Shown piece by piece: positions 25,850 to 37,735 of a DNA stretch of 64,000 nt. A model generated the notes under the pieces. It had not been told where the DNA came from and ran no database searches. It was given only the letters and a program-made list of their open reading frames with translations. A program made the position numbers and the translations under genes. Location of the stretch: contig JAHRBC010000002.1 of assembly GCA_022702545.1 (NCBI GenBank), positions 2,666,001-2,730,000 of the forward strand, given 5' to 3'. Each line of letters begins with the position of its first letter. Within the stretch, counting starts at the first letter, position 1. The DNA is from Phycomyces nitens (Eukaryota > Mucoromycota > Mucoromycetes > Mucorales > Phycomycetaceae).

Positions 25850-28006
25850 CTAACTGTGGTGGATATGCTTTTTCAAAAACTCCTCTCTCATCCGAAGTTC
25901 ATACAAGACCTTGTCTTCTGTTTCCTCTGCAACCTCTTGTTGTGAATTGGGGATTATTCTTCTAGGATTCTCGTCAACTATTCTCGAAACATCTTGCATG
26001 TCCTCGTACAGTGACGTATAGTTCATAGCATTCGTAACTCTCAACATCACATTATACTCGCTTTCGTCCCCCTGAGAATTCGGTATGACTCTCCTTCTTT
26101 TTGAATACGTGTGGTCCTCGATGGGTCTTTTCCTAAAGGATGTCTCGTCTCTGCAGAAATCCTCTAGATCGTCCATGGCAGTATAGCTATAGCTATCACT
26201 GCTCTCTTGCGAATTCTGGCCTATTTGCTGTAAAAAGTCATAATCATATCCATTCCCTGTATCAAATGAGTCTGATGTATCACCAGCCAATGTCTCCCCC
26301 TGCCGCAGTGTCTCTTCGTCTTGGGACTCCAAGTGATCACTGTAATCCTTGGCCATCGATTCAAGATCATCGTCTGGAGGCCCAATGTCATCCCAACAGT
26401 CTACCTCGGGTCCATTCTCATCTTCTGGATAGGCAGGGCTTTTGGGGTTCTTGTCAGAGTTTAGCGAATTATCAAATTGTCTTTGGGAGCCTTCATTGTC
26501 ATCTTCTTTTGGCCCAAGTTCTTCATTATCTATATCCTTTAGATCAGTGATACCAAAAGACTATAATCTGTACATTAGAGACCAAACAGACTATAGCCAA
26601 AGACTCACAGATATCCAAAACCGTTCTGTTTGTTCTATTGTCTGATCAGGAGACTTGAACATGAGCGCGTGCCTGAAAGAATAGGTTACAAATGCCAGGG
26701 ACCACAAATGGCTTACCAATTGTTATGCTTTCTAAATACAAAAAACCGATGGGTACACCAATGACTCAGTCCCTTGCCTAACAAACACTCGTCTGAGCTC
26801 TTTTGATCAACACCGTACATCACAACTCCTAACCTAAGGCAGGTACAAGACCATAAGAACCATCCCCAGCAGTTACATGGTTTGTCAAGAGAACCTATGG
26901 CAGTGGAAACCCTGGTATTTATATACTAGCCAGCCAGCCCCCCCAAAAAAGACCTCCATATATCTTACTGCAAGTTCGAATCGATTTGCTAATTGAGCCA
27001 GAGAGTTCCCAAGGTAGTCTAGTAGACCTAGACGTGTCTTTGTCTGTACATTGAGCCGGAAATGAAATGCGATACTATCAATCACGATCAACTTGACCTA
27101 GGGTCGCAAAGGTTGAGGCAAGGTCAAGAAACTGGTTCAAATACGACACGACATTGATGGTTACTTTATATTCTTTGAGAATTTCAGGAAGTTGAAGCAA
27201 CAGGGCCATGAGTTCAGTATGGTCAAACACCCTAAACACATGGATCTTCTTTAGTGCTTCTTCGGCTCCTTGCTCTCGAAAAAACGTTTTCTCGGACACC
27301 ATGGCCTTTATTCTCGAGGGAGCAAAGCTGCCTTCAGTGTCTGTCCAGAAAAATTGCCAATTGAATTGAAAAAAAATAATCGTTTATGATTGTTTGTTGG
27401 TGCTGTAGCCTACCAATGTAGATGCATTCACTCTCCAGACCACCTTCATAAACAGGCAATTGGACATTGACGGCTAGTTGCATACTAAGACAACATCAGT
27501 AAATATGGACAGGAAAAGAGAGATTGGGCTGGTTTTTATTTATTGACCTCAACTGTGTCTTTCCTGCTCCAGATTCTCCACAGATCTCTGTGAGCTTGCA
27601 CAGTGGGAGGCCATTGTTCTGGCCAAATAGGCTGTTGAACCTTTGGCTGCCAAAACTGATGCCTCTCCGACTAGTGTCTGATAAAATACGATCTGCTGCG
27701 GTTTGAGTAGACAGAGGCACTAGACACAATCGGTCGGTCGGTAAAGAAGTTTTTTTTGGGGGGGAATCCAATAGATATTTTTTTAAAAAAGGATCGTACC
27801 TCCATGAACTGCCTGGAGTAGACACATGACCTCTTCTTCAGTCAATGAGCCATCTGATGATTGGTAAATGAGATTTTGATGCAATTATGACTTTAAGGAT
27901 CAGATACACACACACCCTGTGTAAGCTGTATGATATCCCCAGACTGAATGTCGGTAATATCGTCATAACCTAGAGAGATCAGCTTGATCTTGAGACTAGA
28001 TGCCAT
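25850..28006 (-). CDS. RAD51C: RAD51 paralogue, RAD51C-like, with long acidic C-terminal extension
   Basis: Ten exons (28006-27916, 27853-27800, 27719-27548, 27484-27414, 27340-27165, 27097-26969, 26894-26834, 26777-26717, 26672-26609, 26560-25850) encode 529 residues. Residues 1-50 form the small N-terminal helical part. Walker A is GESGAGKT (96-103), followed by MQLAVNVQLP; Walker B is KLIVIDSIAF (Asp195), then LLTNHVTA. The DTEGSF block and VIDSIAFHFR match RAD51C best among the paralogues, which act in homologous recombination. From about 305 onward the protein is an acidic Ser/Gln/Asp-rich tail with a basic KRRR patch, absent from usual paralogues. The terminal exon alone is 711 bp. Confidence 0.85.
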
Positions 28007-28281
28007 TCCAAGTTCTTAAATGCAACAAGTCACACACACACACACACACACACACACAATATATATAATAAGATTTATAAAAAAAAGGGTCTGATTTAAG
28101 AACATTTGTGGCCTTGCAATTCAGTGTGACAGGGTTGATTCGAGAGGATCCAATCGCATCACGAAAACGCAGCTTGTCCATCAATATAATCAAACTCAGT
28201 TTACTTCATAATCCCTTCATCTCTCTTGCAGACTTTCCTCTCTCCCTCTCTTTTTTTTTTTACCTTATATATTTCCTCGTA
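28007..28281. promoter_or_regulatory. Divergent RAD51C/TRAP-alpha promoter region
   Basis: The two start codons are 275 bp apart. An AC repeat (about 28030-28058) lies just upstream of the RAD51C-like start, and a CT-rich block followed by a T run and a TATATAT stretch precedes the TRAP-alpha start. Confidence 0.5.
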
Positions 28282-29375
28282 ATGGCCAGACTCGCATCTT
28301 TTTGGGCACTCTGCCTGGTCCTTCTGGTCTCAACGCTCGGTAAGCACAACTCTGGAGCTAGATGACACGCGTAAAGAAGGATGCTGATGAAGAGATTACT
28401 AGTGTTTGCACAGGAAGGTGTTCCCGCCTCTGCCAACCTTGAAATCACGGCCGAATTCCCTGATAACCCATTTGGATGTAAGTATTAAAAGGCCCTTTTT
28501 TTATATATACATGATGCTCAATAAGGACTAGTGATCGTCAATGGTCAGCGCAACAAGGTTGTCTTGGATCTCAACAACAAGGAAAAGGAAGCCTACTCTG
28601 TTGTCTCGGTCTCTGGAAGAATTACCTTGGCTGATGACCACACCAAGATCATCCGCAACGTAAGTCTTGGAGGCAAACCTCGTTTTTTTATTATTATTTT
28701 TATTATTATTTTCTGGCTTTTGATGACTTATATTTTGGTGTCTAGTTGACTGCCCTCCGTTATGAATTGACCATCCCTGCCCAAACCAGAGCCAATGTTC
28801 CCTACACCTTTTACTCCGAGTACGCTCCCGGAGAGCTTGGTCTCGAGGTCTTTGTTGATTTGCAGGCTGGTGTAAGTTATGAGTATTTAGTAACACGTCA
28901 CGCAGATCTCTTTTAAACATTTCTCTATCTACAGGACAAGGTTATTCGTGTGGTTGGCTACAGTGGTAACATTACCGTGACTGAGCCCGAATCTTCATGG
29001 TTTGATCCCCAGCTGTAAGTCTTTTGTGTGTGTGTGTGCATTCTCAAACTCTTGCTGATTAACATTTAACAGCTTGTTCTTGTACGTTGTCTTGATTGGT
29101 GGTGCTGCTGGTGTTGCCTACATTGTCCGCGAGGCATTCTATGGTGGCAAGAAGGTCAAGGTAAATTCAATTCATATATATATATATATATATATATATT
29201 CGTATGCTAAGTATCTTTATAGGTCAAGAAGGAGGATGTGGTTGTCGAGCGTCCTACTCACCGTGATGATAAGGGCCAGATGGTCTTGGATCAGTCCTGG
29301 ATTCCCGAGCACCATCTCAAGAACAGCCCTCGCCAGTCCCCCAAGATCAAGAAGAGATCTTCTACTCGCAAGTAA
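28282..29375 (+). CDS. SSR1: Translocon-associated protein subunit alpha (TRAP-alpha)
   Basis: Seven exons (28282-28339, 28418-28477, 28532-28659, 28746-28871, 28935-29014, 29073-29160, 29223-29375) give 230 residues. A cleavable signal peptide (MARLASFWALCLVLLVSTLG) leads to a lumenal beta-domain with NPFGLIVNGQRNKVVLDLNN, ALRYELTIPAQT and a YTFYSEYAPGELGLEVFVDL block. A single span follows (LFLYVVLIGGAAGVAYIV), then a basic cytosolic tail ending KIKKRSSTRK. This is the order of TRAP-alpha/SSR1 (Irc22 in yeast), which sits beside Sec61 in the ER membrane. Exon 2 uses the second AG (28416-28417); the first would break the frame. Confidence 0.93.
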
Positions 29376-29844
29376 ATTAAAAAAAAAAGAAGCAAAAAAA
29401 AGGGGGTGCAGAATAGCAATGGAATATAAAGCTTTGGGCTTTTTACTGTCCTTGGTGCATCAGTCATGTATATAAATTACATCTGATTTGCTAGACGCAA
29501 TCAATAATAAACTTTTCTTAATATCATGATAACTAATAAACACAATATAGAGATTTATTATTATTATTATTACAATAGATAGACCTTGGGTTATCATCAG
29601 TCAAGCTAGGATATAAATTGCATTTTAATTTTCTAAATGCAATCACTAATAAACACCTCTCTGAAATACCATGACAATTAATAAACAAAATATAGAGATT
29701 TCTTTGAATAAAAATGGAATTTATTATTATTATTATTATTGACAAGGATGCATTTATGTGGTGGGGGGTAGATGAATGAGTTGTTATAATCTATGTAGCT
29801 TTTTTTTTAAAAAAAAAAGAGGTATAAATATATAGCTAGAAATG
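29376..29844. repeat. Convergent 3' spacer with an imperfect direct duplication
   Basis: Two copies of a 3'-end-like segment lie in tandem, roughly 29458-29575 and 29595-29752, offset by 137 bp. Each copy begins catcagtca, runs through tataaatt, a gcaatca-taataaac block, catgacaa-like sequence and atatagagattt, and ends in an ATT run. Each includes AATAAA-type sequence, so each could serve as a polyadenylation region for TRAP-alpha or for the convergent ATPase gene. Confidence 0.7.
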
Positions 29845-32800
29845 TCATGCCATGTTGTGTACTCGCGAGTGGCGGCTGTGAGAAGTAGCCATAGTACGGA
29901 TAGTAGGATGCATTCGGAGACCATCAATCTCTGGATTCCATTTCACTGGGTTCATCTTGGCCAAGATTTTCATTCGAAGACAGGCATATCCAATAATCAA
30001 GAATCCAAAGCCAAGTGGAATCAACCACCAGAGAGGGAGAGTGTGGTATTCTGTTCCAAATGGAATGTTGAAAGGTGGGCAGTAGACGATCAGGGTAGCC
30101 AGACCAGCACCGGCAAAGATACCAATAAAGGTGACCTTGTTGGAAAACATGTAGCGGCCAAGGGGAAGGGTATAGCGAGTCTTGCAAGCAAACATGTTAA
30201 ACATCTGCATCATCATGATACTCCAATAGACAATAGACTGTGCCTGGCCAAGAGCACGATGCTGTGCTTCGGCATCAAGAATGGACCCATCTGCGGTCTG
30301 GAAAGGAGCAGCATAAATAGGACCGTTTTGGAAGTAGTAGGTAGGGCTGGATGCTCCACGTTGGAGTTCGACTGCATCAGCAGGAGTAATGCCGTTATAC
30401 CACAGCACCACAAAGTAACTGACCAATGTACCGATACTTTCGATAATTCCAACCTCAAGATAGGCCCAAGAGAGGAGGGGAAGGTCCACAAGAACATCGT
30501 CGTCTGACTTTTCAAACTTCTCTGCCCAAAAGCCACGCGTGAATAGAGGAGCAATGGAGTTGTAGATTCTGCGGAACCACCCAGGCTTGATTACTTCATC
30601 AGTAACAGGATCATATTGAATATATTGTTCTTCTCTCAAGAGCTGGCGACGGTAACGATCAATGGAAGTGGGAGTAACTGGCTTACGAGGAGACATCATC
30701 ATCAGACCACTTTCAGTCTCTGGCTTATCCCATGCAAATGTCAAGGCAGCACACAGCTCGAACCCAAGATCGATCACCAGAATAAGAATGGCACTCAAGG
30801 GCAGAGGCAGGGGAACGACAATGTAGAGCAGATTGGGAATAACCTCGGGCATAGAGTGAGTGATTGTGTACATGACCGACTTTTTCAGATTGGCAAAAAT
30901 CAAACGGCCTTCTTCAATGCCATGTACAATCGAAGCAAAGTTGTCGTCCAATAGAATCATGGCTGCTGCATCCTTGGATACATCTGAGCCAGAGATGTTC
31001 ATAGCAATACCGAGATCAGCCTTCTTAAGAGCCGGCGCATCATTGACACCATCGCCTGTAACGCCAACGATGTGACGCATGGACTGGGCACGCTTGACGA
31101 TCTCGAGCTTGTGTTTGGGCGATGTTCTGGCAAAAATGATTTCTTCCTTGGAAAAGATTGCGTCCCAAGCATCATCTGTAAGAGAGTCTATAGCGTCGCC
31201 ATGGACAACGATGCCTGTGAATTCTTCTTCATGAATATCATCAATGCGGCGGCCGGTACGTTTGGCAAGACTCTCGCGAGTATCACCCAAGAGCATGTTG
31301 ATCTTTCTTCCGATTGCTTCGGCTGTCAAAGGGTGATCGCCTGTAACCATCATGACCTTGATTCCTGCACGACGGCACTTGCCAATGGCCTCACGTACAC
31401 CGTGTTTGGGAGGGTCCTCGAGAGATACAAGGCCAACAAAGGTAAGGCCAGACATGGGGTAGTTCTTTTCCGATTTGCTAAACTGGAAATCAGCAGGATA
31501 GGTCTCACGAGGAAGCAGCAATTGAGCAAAGGCCAGTACACGATGGCCCTGTCCAGCCATGTGAAGGTAGGTCTCTTGGAAGGCCTCGACGTGGCTAGCC
31601 TCAAGGGGGACGGCACCTTGGCTAGTGAGAATAGTGTTGCAGAGGTTTAAAACACGCTCAGGTGCACCCTTGACATAGAGTGTCAGGTGGCCACTGCTAT
31701 GAGGCTTGCTGTGAATGGTCATGGCCCACTTGTTATCAGAGTTGAATGGGATCTCAAACACAGTAGGGTATCTGTCCCCAAGTGTATCAAAGTTGGGACC
31801 AAGGTGTTCTCCTGCAAATCTGACAAGACCAGTTTCGGTAGCATCTCCCAAGATCTGGCGCTGGTGCATAGGGATATCGGTGCGGTCAAACTTGGCACGG
31901 CTGTTAAGGGTCGATATATGCATGATCTCAACCAAGCCAGGAAGTTCGAGAACAGGAGCCACGAGTGTGTTTCGTTCGAGAGTATTGTGCATTTCCATAC
32001 ACGACCAAACAAAGGTAACTGTCATCTGGTTGCGAGTAAGAGTGCCGGTCTTGTCGGTAGCAAGGAGTGTGATGGCTCCCAGGGTTTCGACACCCTGAAG
32101 ATCCTTGACGAGTACATTTCTGGCAGCCATACGTTTAGCAGCAATGGTCAACAAGATGGTTACAGTAGCAGGCAGACCTTCGGGTACCCATGCAACAAAG
32201 ACCGAAATTGCAAAGTTCAAAGTGAGGGAGACATTGTTGTGGTTGACTGGGAATCCGATACCAAAGAAGATGGCAGCGGTTGTAAAGGCAATTGTGGCAA
32301 TGATCTTGACGAACCGATCAATCTCTTGGGAGAGAGGCGAGGGAATCTTGTCTTCTCCTGCAGTAAGGCCAGCGATCTGTCCGAGAACAGTGCTGTCACC
32401 TGTACGGACAACGATACCGTATCCTTCGCCAGCAACAGCCAAGGTTCCGTTAAAGACGATGTTTTCGGCCTCAAAGAGATTCTGTTGGGTGTTGATTGGG
32501 CCACGTTCCTGGGGGTCTGATTCACCAGTCAAGGAGGAGTTGTCGACCTTGAGTTCTGATCCAGCAAAGATAAAGAGATCAGCAGGAACCTTGTCTCCCA
32601 TGCGAATAAACACAACATCGCCAATGACAAGGTTTATGGCATCGATCTGCTGGATTCTGTGGTCACGAATCACCATGCACTTTGCCGGGATCATGTTTAG
32701 GAAAGATTCAAGAAGGGCTGCAGATTTTTGCTCTTGGTAAAACTCAATAAAGGCGTTGAGAAGGGAAACACCAATCAATATTGCTCCAAGGTATGTCTAA

Positions 32801-33424
32801 AGTAGAACAGACAATTGAATACAAGATCAAGCAAACAAATAAACAAGCAAACAAATACTTACGTTTGGAAAGTTTCCCTTAAAGTCAATTCCCAAGAGGA
32901 TATAGTCAAGAATACCAGCAAGAATGAGCAGCAGATTGAATAGTTTGCAAACACAGTCGAGGTACTTGAGGATAGGATGTCTCTTCTTTGGAGGGGAAAG
33001 AACATTTTGACCGGTTGCAGCCAGGACAGTTGCAGCCTGTGCACTCGTCAGGCCATGGGAATCACCAGGCTTGATGGCATCAATACTTGTCTGGTATTTA
33101 GTAGCACATTCATCTGATGACAATAGATGCTCGGTCTATTGAAGACAATGTTAATGATTGGTTTATAAAGCTATTTGGGATACCACAACTTACAATATCA
33201 ATGTTCTTTTGGGCTTTCTGTTGGGTCTTGGGCCTCTTGGGTGCACTAACAGAGGGTCTTCTCTGGTAAGTATCGACGGTCTGGATAGTCTTGGTGCGCT
33301 CAGGCTTTATGATCTTTGCAAACTGGATCTTGTTGGTGTCTTCGGTGGAGTAAACAATGTGTTTCTCGCCTTCGATCACCAGCTCACTCTCATCGAATGT
33401 GATCTCTTGCTTTTCGTTTATCAT
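29845..33424 (-). CDS. P-type ATPase, Na,K-ATPase-like (P2C type)
   Basis: Three exons (33424-33194, 33135-32863, 32796-29845) give 1151 residues. The actuator motif TGES follows KVDNSSL, the M4 segment is VAWVPEGLPATVT, and the phosphorylation site is DKTGTLT (Asp416). KGAPERVL and the hinge GVTGDGVNDAPALKKADLGIAM follow. M5-M6 read MPEVIPNLLYIV and LVIDLGFELCAALTFAWD. The order and VPEGL/IDLG motifs match the Na,K/H,K-ATPase alpha subunits rather than ENA, PMR1 or PMA1. The Asp of the animal IDLGTD site is Glu here (IDLGFE). Ends with several membrane spans and a basic tail. Fungal P2C pumps are known from early-diverging lineages; the ion transported cannot be read from sequence. Confidence 0.93.
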
Positions 33425-34563
33425 TGTCTGTAAAGAAGTAGAAGAAGATAGGTTTCAATTGATCCAACTGTGGGTATATTTATACTCGCGAAAAGTAATT
33501 GCCTTTAGATAATTATATAAACTTTTAATGTGTCCAATGAGTGGGTTTTGACAGCCAAACTCAACTGGGGAGCCTCGTTTGATAACAACCCCATGCCTAA
33601 CTACGAAACAAGTAACATCTAACAGCTGGGTATCTCTAGACACAAGCGTAAATCGCGCATGCTACACCACAGAGACTTTTTTTGTCCTGATTATTTTATT
33701 TCAGTCATAGATCATAAAAATACAAGGCATTTTGCTGTGATTTTACTTGCGCTAATATAAATTTCCAAATATAGTAAGATGCACCCTATGTCCTTTGTTT
33801 GATCGTCAACTCTATTCAAATGGAAAATATGCCTCATCACGTGAACATAGTTTGGTAAAAAATAATAGAATCTCTAGCAAATAGCATTTAACGCGCATGC
33901 CCATGTTCACTAGGGCTCACTTACACGACCCTGTGGACAATTATCTTGCAATTTAAACAGAGATCTACGGCGCACCTTGAACCATGATTGCTTATTGGTC
34001 AGTCCTTGCTTTGCAGTCTGGATCAGATCAATAAAGGCCTGACTCTTGGCTGCAGATCCCAAAGAAGTCTTTCGATTGATCATGGACTAGCGGTAATATA
34101 AGCCAGATAGGCAAGTATTTTATTGTATATTATTTTATTTTATTTTTCAAAATAGAATTAGTTTCATTTCCTATTCCACACAAGAACCAGTGAGAGATTT
34201 GATATCCAATTAGACCTCGACGCAGAGTCTCTTTCTCTTTCTTTTTTCTACAGAGTACATGCCAGACATATTAGCCATGTACCCAATATAATTGACTGGT
34301 ACTCATGTACTATGCACAAACAATTGGGTACTGGCCACTATTTGTCAGCAACCCACATGGACAAAGAAGAAGAAGAAGAATAAAAAAAAACAGTGTTTTT
34401 CAAAAATTTATCGAGAATTTGTTATCCAAAATCAAACGTATCAAACTAAAGAAGTATCTTTTCTTAATAAAATATATATAATGTAGGTATTAAAAAAAAA
34501 CATTGAAATCTAAATAAATACAAGACAATGTACTTTTGAAACATAAAGCCACCTTGTCTACAA
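33425..34563. other. Intergenic region between the ATPase and phytochelatin synthase genes
   Basis: About 1.1 kb without a firm gene. The first 500 bp upstream of the ATPase start are plain AT-rich sequence. A short minus-strand ORF at 33910-34083 is listed separately. The 34100-34500 part is A/T-rich with a GAA run near 34366-34380. Confidence 0.4.
33910..34083 (-). CDS. Possible small protein or first exon of an unrecognised gene
   Basis: An ATG opens 57 codons (MINRKTSLGSAAKSQAFIDL..., SWFKVRRRSLFKLQ). Composition is balanced, unlike nearby A/T junk. Eighteen bases before the stop there is a consensus donor (CGT|GTAAGTGAG), so it may be a first exon. I could not find a convincing partner exon downstream to 33425. 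It lies upstream of the ATPase gene on the same strand and could also be an upstream ORF or alternative 5' exon. No family recognised. Confidence 0.3.
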   Translation of the reverse strand: MINRKTSLGSAAKSQAFIDLIQTAKQGLTNKQSWFKVRRRSLFKLQDNCPQGRVSEP

Positions 34564-36253
34564 TCAGCATGTTTTTGAATCTGAGTTCTGATCTGTCCAG
34601 CCAGGACCACAGGTACAAAACGTCTTTGTGAGCTCACTGACTTCAACCGAGATCCTGTCAATTTCACACTTTACAACACTAGACATCGAGTCGTCTTTGC
34701 GATATTGTTCGAGTTTCTCTTGGAGTTCACGGGGCAAAGATGTGTAGAGCATTCGCGGTGATCCAAGGACAAACAGGGTTGCAAACACAGCCTTTGCATC
34801 TGCTGGTTCATCGGGCGAATACTTTTTTTCGGGATAAAGTGAATGAAAGACTGTGGGGTACAAGGGGGAGTGTGAGGTATCCTTCAAAAGACAATCGATA
34901 TATTCTGCTGCTTTTTCAGGCGATTGAGAGTTGGAGGCCATAGACTGGTTGACGAGAATGGCAGTATACTCTGGAGGAACATTACGGAGGACCAATTGAA
35001 CAACATGCTCCAGTGTTCGAGGCTTCTCCAGCCACATGTTTTCAGGGATTCGCTTGCAGAAGCTCTGGGCCAGGGTGGACCAGTTGAGATCAGCAGGCTG
35101 GACAGGGGATTCTGTGGTTGTGTGTTGATCTTTGGTTTCAGTGGTTTCCTTGGTTTCCTTGGGATCATTCTTTTCACTTTGTTCCTTCAGGGCCTTGTTA
35201 CGGCCGCCGTTACAGAGCTTGACGGGTGGGTTATCGAGGTCGTAGCTCAGCAAAAAGTATCCACGAGGACGTCCGGTTTCCTTGTCAATTGGCTTCATTG
35301 ATTCATACAATGTCTCAAGGGAGCACCAGAAACTGGGATACTTGAACCGTGCGGTATCCAGTACAAGTATCATCTGTGCTTCTGGGTTGTATGCTGCAAT
35401 GGGTGAAAAGTGCCCATCGCCTGTTTGGCCAAGGGTTGTTCTGCAGAAAGAGATTACCATAAACTGGTCAGAGCGTGAAGTAACATTCTCCACATCCCGT
35501 TTGAACTCCTCTAGGGTGGTTTCTGAAGCACGCTTGACTATAACGTCACAGTGGCACTTTGCCAGACATGCAAACTCGTTGAACGTGATACCATTCTTCT
35601 TCATATCTTCCTGGGTAGCACAACAGTCCAAAAGTTCGTCTACAGACAAAAATAATAATAATAATCAACATCTTGTCGCTTATCTGACCTGCCCTGTTTA
35701 CCTGAATACCATCTCCAGACTCCTTTCCACCGGCGCTTAGGGTCTACCTCTAACGCATTCAACACCATGGCCACTACCACCCACACATATATATATATAT
35801 GTAATACAATACAAAAAAAAAAGAATTAAATCTACGGCAATCGCTTTGTTGGTATTTTAATATAGATTTATATAGAGACTTGCATGAACTCGGTCCACAA
35901 TATGATGGTTCTGATTGGGTGGTATAATTTCCGGTCAGAGGGAAAAAGCCTTCAGCATAGCCGTCTTCCATGGCAGATCTAAACAGCTTCTTTCCTTCAG
36001 GTGAAGCAAGACGGACAAGATTAGCAGGTAATTGTCTTTGATAAAAAGTTTTCTCGAGATCTGGATTCGGTTTGTTGATCCCAAGCATGTCTTTAAAGGT
36101 GCTGGGAGACCTTGGACTGGAATCAATTGCGGGTATGACATCTGGTCTAGGTTCAGTGTGGAATGAAGCTCTCCTGACTAAGAGCCCAAGAGGTCTTATG
36201 GACTTCTTGGCCTTTTGGGCATTCTTTGAGAGTGTTAAAGGTAGTCTTAGCAT
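34564..36253 (-). CDS. PCS1: Phytochelatin synthase (glutathione gamma-glutamylcysteinyltransferase)
   Basis: Three exons (36253-35884, 35773-35702, 35639-34564) give 505 residues. The papain-like core starts near 90: YQRQLPANLVRLASPEGKKLF, QSEPSYCGPSSLAMVLNAL with catalytic Cys119, RRWKGVWRWYS, DELLDCC, then GHFSPIAAYN (catalytic His) and VLDTARFKYP (catalytic Asp). It makes phytochelatins from glutathione for Cd/Zn/Cu tolerance. The C-terminal half is Lys/Glu/Thr-rich, then a helical part with scattered Cys. Residues 1-70 are an extra basic, Ser/Arg-rich segment that looks like a mitochondrial presequence. Intron 1 (35883-35774) needs a GC-AG donor; with it SSLAMVLNAL is restored exactly. 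Confidence 0.93.
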
Positions 36254-36511
36254 AATATATGGTAAGTTGTAAAGCAAGAAAAAAGTGGGACAACCTTGGA
36301 CCAAACTAAAAGCAACCGCTTTTTTTTTAATTCCAGTCACAATGGGGGGAGGGGTAATGTATTCGAGGAAGCTTAAAAATTGTCCGGTCCGGAAATATCT
36401 CGGACCATGGGACTTGCATTGATGGATCGCTCCGCAACAGGAGGGATGGATTGATTTCTTTGACGCTTCCCTTTGCGTGCAGAGCAATCCTTCTTTTTCA
36501 TCTCGCGAATC

Positions 36512-37735
36512 ATGGACACTCTTACCCTGCGCGGCACACTCGAAGGTGCGTTTTAGTTACCTCTAATTCGATGGATCAATCGATGGATGAATGGATGAAT
36601 GGATGAACATTGTACTTATGGTCTCTATTATTAGGTCACGGCAACTGGGGTAAATAATAATAATAATAATAATAAAGAGTTGTACCTCTTGCTTCACGCT
36701 CGCCTATATGCATATTACGCACGCACCGTCCCACAAGAAGATCAGTAGAATGTAACCTATTTCTACTTTATAGTTACTGCCATCGCCACCACCTCCGAGG
36801 CACCCGATATGGTCTTGTCTGCCTCCCGCGGTAAGTTTAAAGATCGATTGGGTGTTTAAAGACAAGAAATTTAGCCGTTTTAATCTCTAGACAAGTCCAT
36901 CATCGTCTGGCACCTTACCAGAGAGGAGTTGAACTACGGTGTTCCCCGCAAGTCTCTCTTGGGTCACTCCCACTTCGTTGAGGACATTGCCATCTCTTCC
37001 GATGGTCAGTTCGCCTTGTCTGCTTCCTGGGACAAGACCCTCCGTCTCTGGGACTTGAACACCGGCACCACCACCCGCCGTTTCGTTGGCCACACCAACG
37101 ATGTTCTCTCGGTCTCCTTCTCTGCCGACAACCGTCAGATCGTTTCCGGCTCCCGTGACAAGAGCATCAAGCTCTGGAACACTCTCGGTGAGTGCAAGTA
37201 CAACATCACCCAGGATGGTCACTCTGAGTGGGTCTCTTGCGTCCGCTTCTCTCCCAACCCTGCCAACCCTGTCATCGTTTCCGGTGGCTGGGACAAGATC
37301 GTCAAGGTCTGGGATCTCACCAAGTTCAAGTTGAGAACCAACTTCATCGGCCACAAGGGTTACGTTAACACCGTTACCGTCTCCCCCGATGGTTCCCTCT
37401 GCGCTTCCGCCGGTAAGGACGGTATTGTCATGCTCTGGGATCTCAACGAGTCCAAGCACCTCTACACCCTTGAGGCTGGAGATGTTGTCAACGCCTTGAC
37501 CTTCTCCCCCAACCGTTACTGGTTGTGCGCTGCCACCGCCTCCTCCATCAAGATCTGGGATCTCGAGTCCAAGTCTCCTGTTGACGACCTCCGTCCCGAG
37601 TTCCCCCAGGCTGGTAAGAGAAAGGCTCGCGACCCCGAGTGTCTCTCTGTCGCCTGGTCCGCCGATGGCTCCACCCTCTTCTCTGGCTACACCGATAACC
37701 TCATCCGTGTCTGGCAGGTCTCCCGCACTCTCTAA
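36512..37735 (+). CDS. CPC2: RACK1/CPC2-type WD40 ribosomal scaffold protein
   Basis: Four exons (36512-36545, 36635-36649, 36774-36830, 36891-37735) give 316 residues. The second is a 15-nt micro-exon coding GHGNW. Seven WD repeats are visible, with the RACK1 markers [77 protein letters not shown] and [15 protein letters not shown]1 binds the 40S head near the mRNA exit and links signalling kinases to translation. Codon use is extremely biased to C-ending codons, typical of very highly expressed genes. It shares a 258-bp divergent promoter region with phytochelatin synthase. Confidence 0.97.

Noticed and set aside
29842..30507. 221-codon plus-strand ORF opposite the ATPase gene
   Set aside because: It lies antisense to a conserved P-type ATPase exon and has no recognisable family.
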